A stretch of 64,000 bases of DNA from Poronia punctata (Eukaryota > Ascomycota > Sordariomycetes > Xylariales > Xylariaceae). The notes beneath the pieces are model-generated. The model saw nothing but the letters and a program-made list of their open reading frames with translations, did not search any database and was not told the DNA's origin. Position numbers and translations under genes: made by a program. This document shows, one piece after another, positions 24,953 to 36,626 of this stretch. Location of the stretch: assembly GCA_022579005.1 (NCBI GenBank), contig MU401458.1, positions 186,001 to 250,000 of the forward strand, given 5' to 3'. How positions within the stretch are numbered: the first letter of the stretch is position 1; every line of letters begins with the position of its first letter.

Positions 24953-25278
24953 ATGGATTCAGCAGGCGCGAAATCGGCAGTATCTAGGGATATGCAAGAG
25001 CTCTCGCAGGGCAGGGAGCAGATCTCTAGAGAAGTACAGGGTCATAAGGCGAATCTGTCTAATCCGAGTACGTTTTTACCTACATACCTACCAGTAACTT
25101 TAAATGTGGATAGTATCTGTATTTACTCGAGACAGACACGAGCGAAAAGTCGAAAGAACACAGTCGGGACGTCATTCGTGATCTCGGCGGCGAGGCGGCA
25201 CATTATGGTGGCGAGGATGATCCGAGGTCGAAGACGGCGGCCGAGGATATCGATGGGAGTCGGGCGATGTTACATTGA
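24953..25278 (+). CDS. con-6: CON-6-type conidiation protein
   Basis: Two exons, 24953-25067 and 25136-25278, give 85 residues. The signature crosses the intron: exon 1 ends in VQGHKANLSNP and exon 2 begins with N-T-S-E followed by KSKEHSRDVIRDL, the typical Con-6 repeat pattern. A second half ends in DPRSKTAAEDIDGSRAML. The unspliced frame runs on as a different protein, so the family match itself supports the intron. In Neurospora con-6 is strongly induced during conidiation and the small hydrophilic protein accumulates in spores; its molecular role is not settled. Only one Con-6 motif is seen here. The symbol is used for family likeness, not proven orthology. Confidence 0.88.
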
Positions 25279-26750
25279 GGACACCTCAAGGGGTGGGAGG
25301 GATGGCCGATGATATGGTTGTAGTTAAAGAGTGAGGAAGGTTTAAGTGGCTTTTGTACTGTTGTTTTAATTGAAAAGCATTTACTGTGTGTATAACTGCC
25401 TGAAATGCATGAAAAGTTCAAAGTCATGATATGTCTGCCCTACCTAGACAATATTACTAGAATAAGGAGTATCGAATGCTCCCCTTTTCTCCCACAGCGT
25501 AACAGTGACGGTCTCCACGTAGAGTAACATACCATCATCTCATCTTTTTCCTTTCATCTATGATCCGGCTTGTCTGCTTTTGGCCCGATGACTGTTGACA
25601 TTCTTCTGATATTGAAGACCTGCAAGGAACCTTGATATTGATTAAGACGGTCATAAATCAGGAATCAACCTAATTATGGGATATACCTCGTTTGCTGCGG
25701 TGCAGTGCCAAGTTCTCCCAAAGAAATGCTGGTGTCCGCTGGTAGACACTTGTTGCTTGTGCTTGTAGGTGCAAGTGTTGTCCCTCAATTTCAAGGAAGG
25801 TGCTGCGGCAGAACTGCGATCGAGCATAAGGTACCACTACCACCCACCTCCACCCTCTCAATTACCTTTACATATGCCTCCTGCTGTTGGTCCGGGCTTT
25901 TTGTCCGATTGGCGCTGAGATTTATTCAACGCTGGTGAATTGATTACGTACAACGTCACTACGCATTGCAGCGAGAGCATTGCAGACTCAATGATACCAC
26001 ATAACGAGGACTAATTCTAGTAATCGTTGGCCCAGTTATACTAAAACTCAGACCTGACACACGGTGGGACGTCGTTTTTTTCGGTCTTTGGCAGCGCTGC
26101 GCCGCATGGTCACACATTCTCCCGCCACAGCTCCCGTAATGTGTATGATGGAAAATACGTTTGGGACTCCCAAGCCTGTCTGTCCATGACCAGTAACAAC
26201 ATGAAGTGCTACACAAAAGGGCCACATGAACCATTCGTGTACGTATCTATGCGAAAGAACCACAAGTGCAAGACTCGTCGCCTTCAGAAAGGGGTAAAAG
26301 ATACCCCGGGGAATAGAGTGAAGATGAAAATACTGGCATCTATCCGGTTGGAAGGTGCCGATATCTCCCTTCTCATCGTGTGGCCCGACCCCACGGCCCC
26401 CAGGCTCCAGGTACTCCAACGTCACCCTATCCACCACATGACTATATCGGCGGCACTGCTAAATATAGTTTATTGGGAAAGATCGAGAGTTTTGTGTAAC
26501 AAGAAAATATGTCCGGCCTTTACACATGATTCATGAAGGAACTCGTGCGTATAGGTCCTCCGGTTCTCTGTACGTTGACGGGTGTACTTCAGAATGGCCA
26601 TAGAATTGAGCATCCACATCGATCCCAGGTTAGAATGAGCGAGTAGGTGCAATGATTTCAACATAAAGCCAGTCCTAGTCCCAGGATTTATACCGCGACT
26701 GGATCGATAGTCGCTCACGCATTCAGCCCGGTGTTCTACCTAGAGAGCAC
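25279..26750. other. Intergenic region, possibly containing more gene remains
   Basis: No intact gene recognised. Open frames near 25705-25938 and 26141-26536 have no domain that I can name. The region precedes the two pseudogenes and may include their decayed 5' parts. Confidence 0.4.
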
Positions 26751-26763
26751 AATGGACATTGCT

Positions 26764-27745
26764 AATTTTGCCCTTACTGGGACGAAATCGACAAAGCCAT
26801 TAAAGGCCTGCTGGCACATCTCCTCCTTACCAGTATTGCACTATGGCTTGTTAAGCTCAACTTCTTGCTCTTCTTTCGGCGGCTCATTTGGAACCTGCCC
26901 AAACTGTATCGCATGGCGTGGTGGTTCATCGTGTTCGTTACTTTTGGTTGTGGAGCGACGACTGTTGCGTTGATCCCATTCCAATGCTTAACTGGAGATG
27001 GCCCGCAACAGATCGCACTGCATTGTAACAGACCAGCGCAACTACGGGCCGAAAGCAGACAGAACCTTACGACGGCAATCGTGGATGTAGTATCGGATGG
27101 AGCGAGTATGTTTCTACCTATCAATGGCCTGAACCCGTCAGACATTAACCTTGCTATGTATGGATATAGTCCTGGTCCTGCCCATGTTCCTCGTGTGGAA
27201 GGTTCGCCTTCCCACCAAAAGCAAGGTCATCCTAATGATTCCTTTTCCGGCGACCTTGCTCACAATCGCCCTGACAATCACTCGCGGAGCCTTTTTCACC
27301 GACGTCTACCAGAACAGTGGCACCAAAGTAACGAACACTGTCTAGGTTTGGTTTTGGTCCTCGACGGAGCTTATCGTGGGTGAGTTTATCTATGCCTACA
27401 TTCACTCATGTTTAACTTTTTATATATTAACTGGTTCCAGCAATCCTCGTTGCGTGTATTGTGTCGTTCCGGACTCTTTTCATGTCGCAGTCAGAGGCTC
27501 AGAAGACCAGGGCACAACTCTTAGCGCACGCCAAGCCCCCAACAACCCAACGCCAAAAGGCAAGAGGAGGAGCGAGAGGGTTATTTAAGAGCATTCTGGA
27601 TACTTGCAGGAGCCTCGAAGGCAGTACCACGGGTAGCCGTGATGTCTTTCATCTGGGTGAACCACCTTCTGGTCTAATGACCGTTGACTTTTCACACGAT
27701 AATGATGATGGATGGCGGAAGAATCTACCAACACCGCACCACTGA
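26764..27745 (+). pseudogene. Remnant of a fungal rhodopsin-domain membrane protein
   Basis: The recognisable part has three exon-like blocks: about 26764-27105, 27170-27379 and 27441-27745, with good GT-AG introns between them. Block 1 holds membrane helices typical of the fungal rhodopsin-domain family (LTSIALWLVKLNFLLFFRRL, then AWWFIVFVTFGCG, then LTTAIVDVVSD). Block 2 continues with ILVLPMFLVWKVRLPTKSK and LTIALTITRGAFF, and block 3 with AILVACIVSFRTLFMSQSE. Two defects are visible. The frame upstream of block 1 is closed by a TAA at 26763 with no start codon or first helices. In block 2 an in-frame TAG at 27343-27345 sits just before VWFWSSTEL, where relatives usually have Trp; TGG to TAG is one G-to-A change. 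An 18-bp GT-AG segment covers the stop but is too short for a normal intron. Confidence 0.75.
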
Positions 27746-28366
27746 CAAGCTCGTTCTTTTCGAGCACTGACCGATGGTGAAGTCTGAATAACGAGCATTA
27801 TAACGGATGTCGGTTGGTGGCAAAGTACCAGCTTGGGGATTTGATGTATTATGCTCATGTACCCTGTACTCTAGGGTAGGAATCACGGGGTAGGGATATG
27901 GCATTTTTCTCGCGGGTTTACTTTTTTTCGTCGTCCTCCCTTGCTTTAATGAAGGGAACAATCTTAGTCATCTAACCTGAACTTATGGTAGAAGCCAATA
28001 GGGTAATGGTTGTTAGGTTAGGAGTCTAACTTCATGCATGGTGAGCGAGCAACTAGGTAACCAACGACAACTTCTGATTGCACCGCAAAAGCTTCCCGCA
28101 AGTATATGTATACTGACATGGTTAGCTTTATTAGTAAATATGTGAGATTGTTTATTTTTGATACCCGCTTACGGCCTGTTGTTTTGCCTTGGTGACAACA
28201 AATTGCAATACACATGCTACCAACATGCATGATGAAGGGGTATGTGTAGAAACAATCACTTTGTTTGCATGCGAGTCTCCGTATATCACGCAGGGAGACA
28301 CAAGTTTCACACCCCAGCTTGTTAGGAGCAGCATCTTCTTCATCGCTACATTCGATTCTTCTGACA
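27746..28366. other. Spacer between two pseudogenes
   Basis: No coding features recognised between the end of the rhodopsin-domain remnant and the start of the P450 remnant. Confidence 0.4.
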
Positions 28367-29700
28367 ATGAGCTCCAACCTCGCAGCAGCAGTAGCAGGGA
28401 GTGTAGTGGGCTTGTAGGTAACCTACATCTTCCTCCGGATACTCTTATCTCTTACTCAAGATCCGAGAGAACCGCGTTCAGCCAAAGATGCGATTCCGTT
28501 TCTTAGTCGGATAACCGGTATGGTCTCAAAAAAGTCGAAATTTCATTAAAACATGTCAAGTAAGTACTTGTAAGTTTGCACGCGCGGCTTGTTTTCTTCC
28601 CGACTTTCCAAATCATTAGCGACAGGCAGAATATACCTACTGATACATACATACATACATCCATACATACACTTCGACTACCTGGAACAAGGCTCTGCAG
28701 ATGTCATCAACGACACATCTCTCATCTACATCCGTGCGTTGCGGAGAAAATGTGCAAACATTGTCCATTGGCTCCCTTACTGACGTCGTCACGGTCTTTT
28801 TCCCCATTCCATGGGCGAGTCACCAAGGTCTTCGTATCGTGCGCCGCCGGGAACCTGGTTGAAGATTTTGCGGGTTTAGAGTATATACACCAAATGGCGC
28901 TTTGAGACTACTTACCTACCTAGTCGTGGCTTTTGAACCCGGGGCCTTAGTCTTGAATCTTGATGATATCAATGGCAAGGCGGCGCCGTGGCATACCTAC
29001 CTACCTACCTACCTACCTCTGCGGGTCAATAGACTCGCTTTTGCATGGATGATGATAATAATAATAATAATAATAGGTAACCACCGGGTTGTGGGGACAT
29101 GTTCAAGTGGGCTTCGAAAAGAGGTTATGGCCACTACGACGAACTCTATCTATGGTCCTACCTAGGTTAGGAATCCGGTTTAATAATCCTGCTGTCAAGG
29201 AAGCTTTTTCGGCGAGTGTATCTACACGTAGGTACCTTAGTAGGTACATACCTAGTCAGTTCTTAATCAGGGTATCCAAGGACCATACTTATTACCTAAC
29301 CTACCGTACCTACTACACTGTCATGTGATTACGAAGCCGGGCTAGTAGTTACCTACTTTTTACCTACATACTGCTTAATAACTGGCTTTTTCCTAGTACC
29401 ACTCTTCGCTAGAAAGAGCCTTAAAGGCCGTGAAATCATAACGGATGAGTTCGTACGGTATTATACCGAAAACAGCCTGGAGGAGAGCAGCCCATCCGTC
29501 TACGCACTATCATGCCCTTTTCAGACCCCGTCGTACTTGGGGATTATCGCGCCGAAGTCGAGAAAGCTATACAAGAGAAAGATGGGGAGAAGTATTTGGA
29601 TTTGTCACTCGTTAAGAGCTCTTGTCCGATTTTGGTTTCAACAGTCAGAGGTGGCATGTCTTCTGTTCGGAAAGGGGAAAGAGCCGCGAAGCTCTTGAAG
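28367..29700 (+). pseudogene. Cytochrome P450 remnant with stops, frameshifts and deletions
   Basis: A P450-like start (ATG 28367) encodes an N-terminal anchor, interrupted by an in-frame TAG at 28415-28417, and continues FLRILLSLTQDPREP then KDAIPFLSRITGMVSKK, the typical N-terminus of fungal P450s. After a gap the next block gives LRLPGTRL (28672-28695). The following P450 sequence is scattered over three frames: VINDTSL at 28703, a block ending APLLT near 28790, and DVVTVFFPIPWASHQGL at 28782. Farther on are a block beginning ARKSLKGREIITDEF at about 29405 and FSDPVVLGDYRAEVEKA in another frame at 29518. The I-helix region between these last two blocks and the whole heme-binding end (FxxGxxxC) are not found. 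The gene is therefore dead. Family assignment rests on motif order, not on the heme site. Confidence 0.75.
28994..29018. repeat. (TACC)n microsatellite
   Basis: Six tandem TACC units lie within the decayed P450 region. A run of ATA/ATG triplets follows at about 29047-29075. Similar TACC/GGTA runs are scattered through intergenic DNA in this window. Confidence 0.9.
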
Positions 29701-29998
29701 GTATTAGTATTACCAGCGAGGTGGTGTACATGTCCACAACCTGCCTTGGGGGCCTACCCTGTAATTCAGGTGATTGCCGACCAACTCCTATCCCTTTACG
29801 GTTCACTTTTAACATACACGTACCTACACTGACGAAAGGGACCATCGACCCATATCTAAGCGACGCCATTAAACATGAGAATAATAAAGTGTGCTCTAAT
29901 ATCGAGGTATCCTTGGAAATCTAAGAACCAGCCGCGGGTATGTGTACAAAGGGCAAATAGCTACATCAAAAATATACAAAATCCCTCTCCTCACTCGA

Positions 29999-32095
29999 TT
30001 AGAACCGTCCCACCGTCCCATTCCCCAAATCATACCCCGTCATAACATAATCCTCAAAAATAGCCGCACCTTTCATCGCCAATCCGATCTGCTCCTGACT
30101 ACAAGTCTCAAACATATCCCAGAAATAGCATTCCTGCTTATGTTCCTCCGGAATCTCATTCAAGACATGCGCAATACTCTTCGGTCCCTTCGTCGCCTTA
30201 CCACATCCTCCATTGTTGTTCTTCTTGCCCGTCGAGATATCCTTGTTCAACATGACGCGTTCAAAAACCCTATACGCCGTCTCGGGCTGATAATAAGGAA
30301 TCTCGTGTCCGGCGTTGAATACGCGCGTGAAGGACAGGTTTCCAGCTTGTCGGACTTTTCCACCGACGTATTCCTCATTGGTATGGAGGTCTGCGTAGCC
30401 GGCTTTGTGGAAGGACGATGAAGGGGATGATATGGCTAGAGAGATGGCTTCGCCGCCGTACCAGTTGCATTGGTAGTCCATGTCGCCGTAGACGAGGGCT
30501 ACTTTTACGCCGCGGTTGAGGAGTTGTTCGAGGATGGCGAGGTTGTGGCCTCGGACGAAGTCGCCCGATTTGGTGAATGCTGTGTTTGTGGTTTGTTAGT
30601 TTGAGAATGCATTGGATGAAATCGATTAGGAAATAATAATACGTACAGCCAGCTGCTGCGGCACTCAAACCGGTAAAGTTCAGCGGTACGCCTAGAGCTT
30701 CTTGGATTTTGGCGTCGTTGAAATATCCGGCTGCGTATTTGGGAGGGAAAGAGCCGGGAACAGCAGATGTGATGTCGAACTTGTTGATCTGTGAGGTTGT
30801 GCAAGTACAGTCAGCTACAGTCCCCGATCCGTAAGTCAAGGAAAAGAGGAAGAAAAGAAAAACATACCTCGAGCTCATTGAATCCAAGTCTCATGGTGCT
30901 GAAACACAAGTCAAACGCACCAGCACACGCGGTATTGACTTCCTCGTTATTCCCCAGAGCTTTGGGGTCCTTCTCGTCCCCGAGGGCTCGGCAGGAGTCG
31001 ATGGCCTCCTTGCATGCGGGCCAGGCCTCGACTGAGAGCTTGTATTCCGTCTCGTTGTTGATCTGGATTCCGTATGTGTTGTTATGGGCCATGATTGGGT
31101 AAAAGGGCATTTGCACGCCAATGTCCACGCAGGCGTTGATCAGACCGACGGTATCGAGATGCAAGGGTACGCCGCCGTCGATTTCACCGTGGGCGATCTT
31201 CTTGTTCTGGGTTTCGAAATAGTCGGACATGGTGGGGACGTAGTGACCTGCGTAAGATTCACCCCACATGGAGAACTTGTTGTCTTTGGGTGTGTAGACG
31301 GGGAAGCTATATTATACGTCAGGATCGATGACAAATAATCAGGTAGGTAGATAATAAATGGAAGCATACTTCTTCATCCAGATCTGCATAAAGTGCCAAG
31401 CAGCAGCAGCAGCCACAGCGGTGGTATTAGCAGTGGTAGCCGGGTTCTGCGAGGCGAATGTTCCGGCCAAGGTATAATGATCGACGTCTTCGTAGTCTTC
31501 CGTCGGCGTCACCACGAAGGGGAGAGCTGTCTCATCAATCGTGCCGTTGATGAGACTGTCATAAGAGAATCCAGTCTGGACAGGCTGGTCGATGTAAAGC
31601 ATGTTCACTTCGTTGTTCCACGACCACTCGTTAAGAACAGTGTCTTTCGAGTCGGGCGTTACGCGACAAGGCCCGTTCTCTCCCACCGCCGCGACCATCG
31701 AAGGGGATCCCGGTCCGCCTTGAAGCCATAATGACATGGGCGCATCTTGCGGTCGATTCCGAGACTCGAAGAACCAGAAGAAGGTGTGGATGTCATAATC
31801 CACTCCTTCGATCGTGTTGGCAGGGAGGTTCACGTAACCCGAGTATGACTTGACACCGGGGGTGGTCTCGCAGATATGCGTCTACGTTGAAAGGTCAGCT
31901 GTATTTTTCTTCGATATATGTAAATGGGCCCTTGTCCAAAAGTCTACTGACCTCTTTGAAAGATAGCGATACGTTGGGATCGAGGATAGAGTTGACTGTC
32001 GTTCCCCCTTCGAAACGAGGTGGGAGTACTGCAGATAGTGCTCCGGATGCTAATAGTGAACTGCTCAGAAGGCAGTTTCGTAAAAGCCGAGACAT
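29999..32095 (-). CDS. Secreted serine carboxypeptidase, family S10
   Basis: Five exons (32095-31952, 31881-31370, 31306-30868, 30788-30647, 30579-29999) give 605 residues. The first 22 residues form a signal peptide. The catalytic triad is complete: Ser236 in GESYAGHY, Asp447 in GDMDYQCN and His504 in NAGHEIPYY. The oxyanion-hole segment reads LQGGPGSPSM, where many relatives have GGPGCSS, so the usual cysteine is replaced by serine. Several N-x-S/T sites and cysteines fit a secreted glycoprotein. Such enzymes remove C-terminal residues in the vacuole or outside the cell; a signal peptide without a visible vacuolar propeptide favours secretion, which is inference. It is divergent from the GH27 gene and lies directly beside the P450 remnant. 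ATG 32095 was chosen because it begins the signal peptide. Confidence 0.92.
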
Positions 32096-33938
32096 GTTGA
32101 GACGGAGAGAATGACGAGTTTCCACTCAGTTGATTAAGGGATTAAAAGTGAAAAAAGAAAAAAAAAAAACAAGTGACGTTGTTCTCTCAAGGATGTGTGA
32201 GAGATCTGTAGCTATGCATGGCTCTTTCATGTCTATCACTTTGCGGCTCCAAGCCGTTATATATACCCACGCAGACATCTACCATCTCATCTTGTTCGGA
32301 TCCGAAGATTCAAATAAAAAGTGCTATACAGTTACCGACATAGTGTAAACTGCATAAAGCTAGTTCCTGCCTCCGAAAATAGTAGGACTACTGGCAAGAG
32401 CTAACCAGTTATCTGGGATTGAGGCGAAGCTGCGGTGCGAAAAAGCTATAATTTCCATCTTGGACCAGTTGCGTCGTTTTGATTGGCTGGGTCGGACTTG
32501 TTTACCACCAGCTCTCCCGCCATTAGACGGATAAGAGTTTAATGTGCATCCTACCGCCGGCTGCCCCTTGCTTCAAGCAGTTTGTCCAAGCAGATGGGAT
32601 TCAGGTTAGTCTAGTATGTAACAGATCTAGGTCGATATGTGTATACTATTTAAAAATCATGTAATCTTACACGTGGCGGTCACGATCAAGAACCGTTTCC
32701 TGATAGCCACGCTCGCACTTCTGCCCCACACTTCTAAAGTGCGGCTAATGAACATGTCGGCTTTGCAAGTCTTGGCAGGCACTCAGAGTCTTGGTCGCAG
32801 ATGCCGGCAGCCTTGATTTAGTTTATTCGCATAATAGCTTATTGCATGCAGCATTGGGACTATTTCCCTAACCGAATTCCTGCTTTGACCCTCAAGCTTC
32901 CCATACGAGTACTCGAAACAAATGGAGCTATGAAATGGCACCACGCCCATGTGTTCCCTCACAAACCCATTTTCAGTCCATATCTCCTTCTTTCTTGTTT
33001 TGCAAGCACACGAAAAATATCTATCAATCTCGGACTATAATGGTAGGTATCTGATTCATCTTGACTGACACTAACTCGCACTGAAGACATTGGCGCTTGA
33101 TTCTACGCGGTGCTTCTCGTTCTTTTCTTACACCGTGTACTCAAATCCCGGGACCGAGTGTACGAGCCGCAATAAAACAGACCCCGTCACGCTTATATGT
33201 TGCGCCAAGATGGCCTGTGCGCGGGAAACCTACCCAGAGTAAATGGTGATTGAGAAATCTGACAGTAGATATCTCATCTTTCATGAAAACCCGGGGCATG
33301 GCCAAAGTGTGAATTGTTAGGTTAGTAGGTTCTGTCTTGCCCCAAACACCGGTATTCAACGGATTCGCCTGGTCGATGAATATCAGGGTAAACTGCGCCG
33401 GCATCGTGTGCAAAGAAAAAGAGCGCGATGAACCAACCGGGCAGCATGCCGCGTGCGGGGAACGGCCCGTCTCTTTTGTGCAGCTCCTACTTCGTTACCT
33501 ATTGTACCTACCTACTTACCTAAGTAGGTATGCTTACAACTTGCAACAACTAGACGGACGAACGGTATAAATGTCGGCGTCGATATGTCACCCCTCAATA
33601 TCCAACAAACCCCAATATCGTCGGCCGGCCGGTGGACAATTGCTACTGGTGGGTAAATATATCTCCCCGGTCGCAGCTTCGAAAATAGAAGGTGAGCATC
33701 TGTTTGGAGTAAAGATCACTGGGGTCGAAAATAAAAGTCGGTCGCAATGCAACATTGATCCACGCGGGGAAAGAAAACAATGATGTAAGATTAAGTAAAA
33801 CTTGTTTGACATCTGAATATGGGCATCACGATGTAAGTCCGAGTTATATAAAACTGGTGGCGTCCCCCCGCGTCTTGGTGCGAGTAGACGAGGAAGTTCT
33901 GTGCGTGGATAATATACAAAGCAAAGCAATACATCATC
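32096..33938. promoter_or_regulatory. Divergent intergenic region between S10 peptidase and GH27 genes
   Basis: Promoters of two divergent secreted-hydrolase genes must lie within this 1.8 kb. No coding frame with features is seen. TACC-rich DNA at 33505-33530 and a TACGAGTA octamer at 32904 are present. I did not find a well-supported regulator site. Confidence 0.4.
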
Positions 33939-35431
33939 ATGTCTTTAAAGGTCTTATTGTTATCCTCTATACCGGTGATATCGGCTCTCCAATGGGAAGA
34001 TGGCACAGGCAAATTACCTGCTCTTGGCTGGAACTCGTGGAATGCTTACGGATGCGACATTGATGAGACCAAGGTCCTGGAAGCCGCTCAAGGTTTGGTA
34101 GATTTCGGCTTCAAGGTATTTGTATTTCATCTTGTGAAATTGGAATGTTGCTGCTGACAGGTATTTAGGACGCCGGATATGAATATGTCAACATCGACGA
34201 TTGCTGGTCCATAAAAGACCACCGGGATCCCGACACGGACGAGATCATCCCGGACCCCGACAAATTCCCCAGCGGCATCTCAGGTGTCGCCGATAAAGTC
34301 CATGACATGGGTCTCAAGCTCGGCATCTACAGTAGTGCCGGGACGGCTACTTGCGCCGGATATCCGGCCAGTATCGGGTATGAGGAAATCGATGCTGCTA
34401 GCTGGGCGGCTTGGGGTGTCGACTGTAAGTGTGTCCCGCAAGAAAGATACAATAACTAAGTAAAACTCGGACTGGCTGACCGACTGACGGCTTCCAGATC
34501 TGAAATATGATAACTGCAATATCCCAGATGAATGGCATGACGAATGCGATGCTTGCGTTTTCAACCTTCGGAATCCTGATAATTACAACAACGGCACCTG
34601 TACCGACGGCGGAAACTATTGTCCCGATGGCTACGACTATACCAAGTCCAACTCTGCCAAGCGTTACCAAGCGATGAGGGATGCTCTCCAGGCGCAGAAC
34701 AGGACTATTTTGTACAGTCTTTGCTCGTGGGGTAGTGCCGGCGTAGAACAGTACGGAAATGCTACAGGAAACTCCTGGAGAATGAGTGATGACATTCAAG
34801 GTAAGTGAAAGCCGAAAGTAGATGAAAGGGTGGATGTTTTAAATCTCATCTTCTTCGCATCGCAGATAACTGGGACTCGGTAGTTTCCATCCTCAACATG
34901 AACTCCTTCATCGTAAACGACGCCGACTTCTGGGGCCACCCAGACCCGGACATGCTCGAGGTCGGCAACGGCGGACTCTCGACAGAAGAAGAACGCACGC
35001 ACTTCGCCTTCTGGGCAGCGATGAAGAGTCCCCTACTAATCGGCACCGACTTGAACGCGGCGTCCAACGAATCCAAGGCCATCATGTTGAACAAGTACCT
35101 GATCGCATTCAATCAGGACGACGTCTACGGCGCCGCCGCGAAGCCCTACAAGTGGGGTACTAACCCGGACTACACGTTTGATCCCAGCCATCCGGCCGAG
35201 TTCTGGTCCGGCGAGAGCCAGCTCGGTACCTTTGTCTTCATGCTCAACTCGCAATCCGACGGTCGCTCTATGACGGTTGATTTTGCCGAGGTTCCGGGCC
35301 TCGATGCTGATGGCGAGTATGATGTGTTGGATGTGTGGTCTGATGATTCGCTCGGTTCTTTCACTTCCGAGTTTGAGATTGATGTCTCGGCGCATGATAC
35401 AGCGGTGTTATTGTTTACTCCTTCGTCCTAA
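33939..35431 (+). CDS. Secreted alpha-galactosidase, GH27
   Basis: Four exons (33939-34115, 34169-34424, 34498-34800, 34866-35431) give 433 residues. A signal peptide (residues 1-16, [16 protein letters not shown]) precedes the family hallmark [12 protein letters not shown]. The nucleophile is Asp149 in YLKYDNC, and the acid/base is Asp243 in WRMSDDI, by position relative to human alpha-galactosidase. Conserved substrate-site pieces such as NIDDCW and [17 protein letters not shown] are present, and the C-terminal beta-sandwich domain is complete. Several N-glycosylation sites occur in the middle part. The enzyme releases terminal alpha-1,6-galactose from oligosaccharides and galactomannan, as part of plant cell-wall or storage sugar use. 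All features look intact. Confidence 0.95.
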
Positions 35432-36136
35432 GTTGAGGTTATTTATATAGGAGTAACGAGCACTGCGATCTTGGGGAGATACTAGGTATATTCCAATTAG
35501 TTGGCGTGGAATCGCGGGTATGAAATACAATACCGGCAATTGATCCCATACATTGCTCAGCATTAACACGTAGCATTTCGGTCAGCTCTGTGAAAACAGC
35601 GCCGTACAAATATGTGCACATTGTCCAATAATATGAGCTTGCCATTAGTATGAGTTGTACACCACGGCAGACAGCAAGGCGACCACGGGCAACGCACACG
35701 ATCTCTCTGTCGCCCTTAGGCTCCGGCAAGGAAACGAGGAGGAACCGGAGCATAACTTATCTCAATGGGCCGTAAAAGGACAATCGAGAGGAACCAATAC
35801 ATCCTCAACACACTGTGACGTTGCTCTGAGGGGTTGACACTAGGGTAGGTTGTCCCAGGATAGGGGGTCAATAACTCGCCTCCTTACCTATGAAAGCCTA
35901 GAGATCGTTTGGTAATCCGACTCGGCGGACTGTTGAACTATCTTCGGTCGGAAATGTCATCAGATGCATGCACAGAATTGGAAGCATCTGATGAGGTTTA
36001 CATTATACGTGCCTGTCTAAGCACTGATGACTACAGGCTGCTTTTCATAGAAGTTGATTTGATTGGCACTCAATGCAAGCTGGTCTGTCCCGTTGTCACT
36101 AATAACTACCTACCACCTACCCCATTAACAGCAGGA
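35432..36136. other. Intergenic region between convergent genes
   Basis: 3' flanks of the GH27 gene (+) and the proteasome chaperone gene (-). No coding features recognised. Confidence 0.45.
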
Positions 36137-36626
36137 CTAGGTAGCGAACTGTATAAAGGGCTGTAGCTTGTCAAGCGCAATAGCCACGACCTGTTTAAAC
36201 GCTTCCAACTCCTCTTCCACCGTACCACCTAGACCCGTGTTGGCCAAGCTGATTGAATTTCCCACATAGACGGGCATATTTGTCTTCTTAGCCAGAATCT
36301 TGGCAATTCGAGTGGCAAACTCTAGTCTCGACTCTGCCGAATATATTGTCGTCGACAAGGGTTGATTCGGATCGTATTTCTATGTCCGAACGCGGTATGA
36401 GTACTCATGAGCTTTCGAAGGGAAAGAGGATGAACATACATACATCAGGAATAGAGTAGACAAATGCGCCCATAGACGCGGGGTGAGATGAATCCTCGGA
36501 AGATACCGTGGTGAGAAATAAGGCGATGGCTTTAGATTGGACGGTCAAGCGCATATGTATCTTGGTGTCCCTGCTTCGAGGCAAGGGGAAGGATACTTGG
36601 ATAGCTTCATTATTTGGGGCGGCCAT
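36137..36626 (-). CDS. Proteasome assembly chaperone 4 (PAC4/Poc4-like)
   Basis: Two exons (36626-36444 and 36379-36137) give 141 residues. The protein is small and has the PAC4 layout: beta strands with MRLTVQSKAIALFLTT, then MGAFVYSIPD, and in exon 2 a helix (RLEFATRIAKILAKKT) followed by a strand (MPVYVGNSISL) and a final acidic helix (TVEEELEAFKQVVAIAL). In yeast Poc4 pairs with Irc25 to guide alpha-ring assembly of the 20S proteasome. The assignment is by fold-like pattern and fungal family resemblance. The partner gene is not in the window. The ATG at 36626 is chosen because a longer frame upstream has no better start. Confidence 0.75.
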
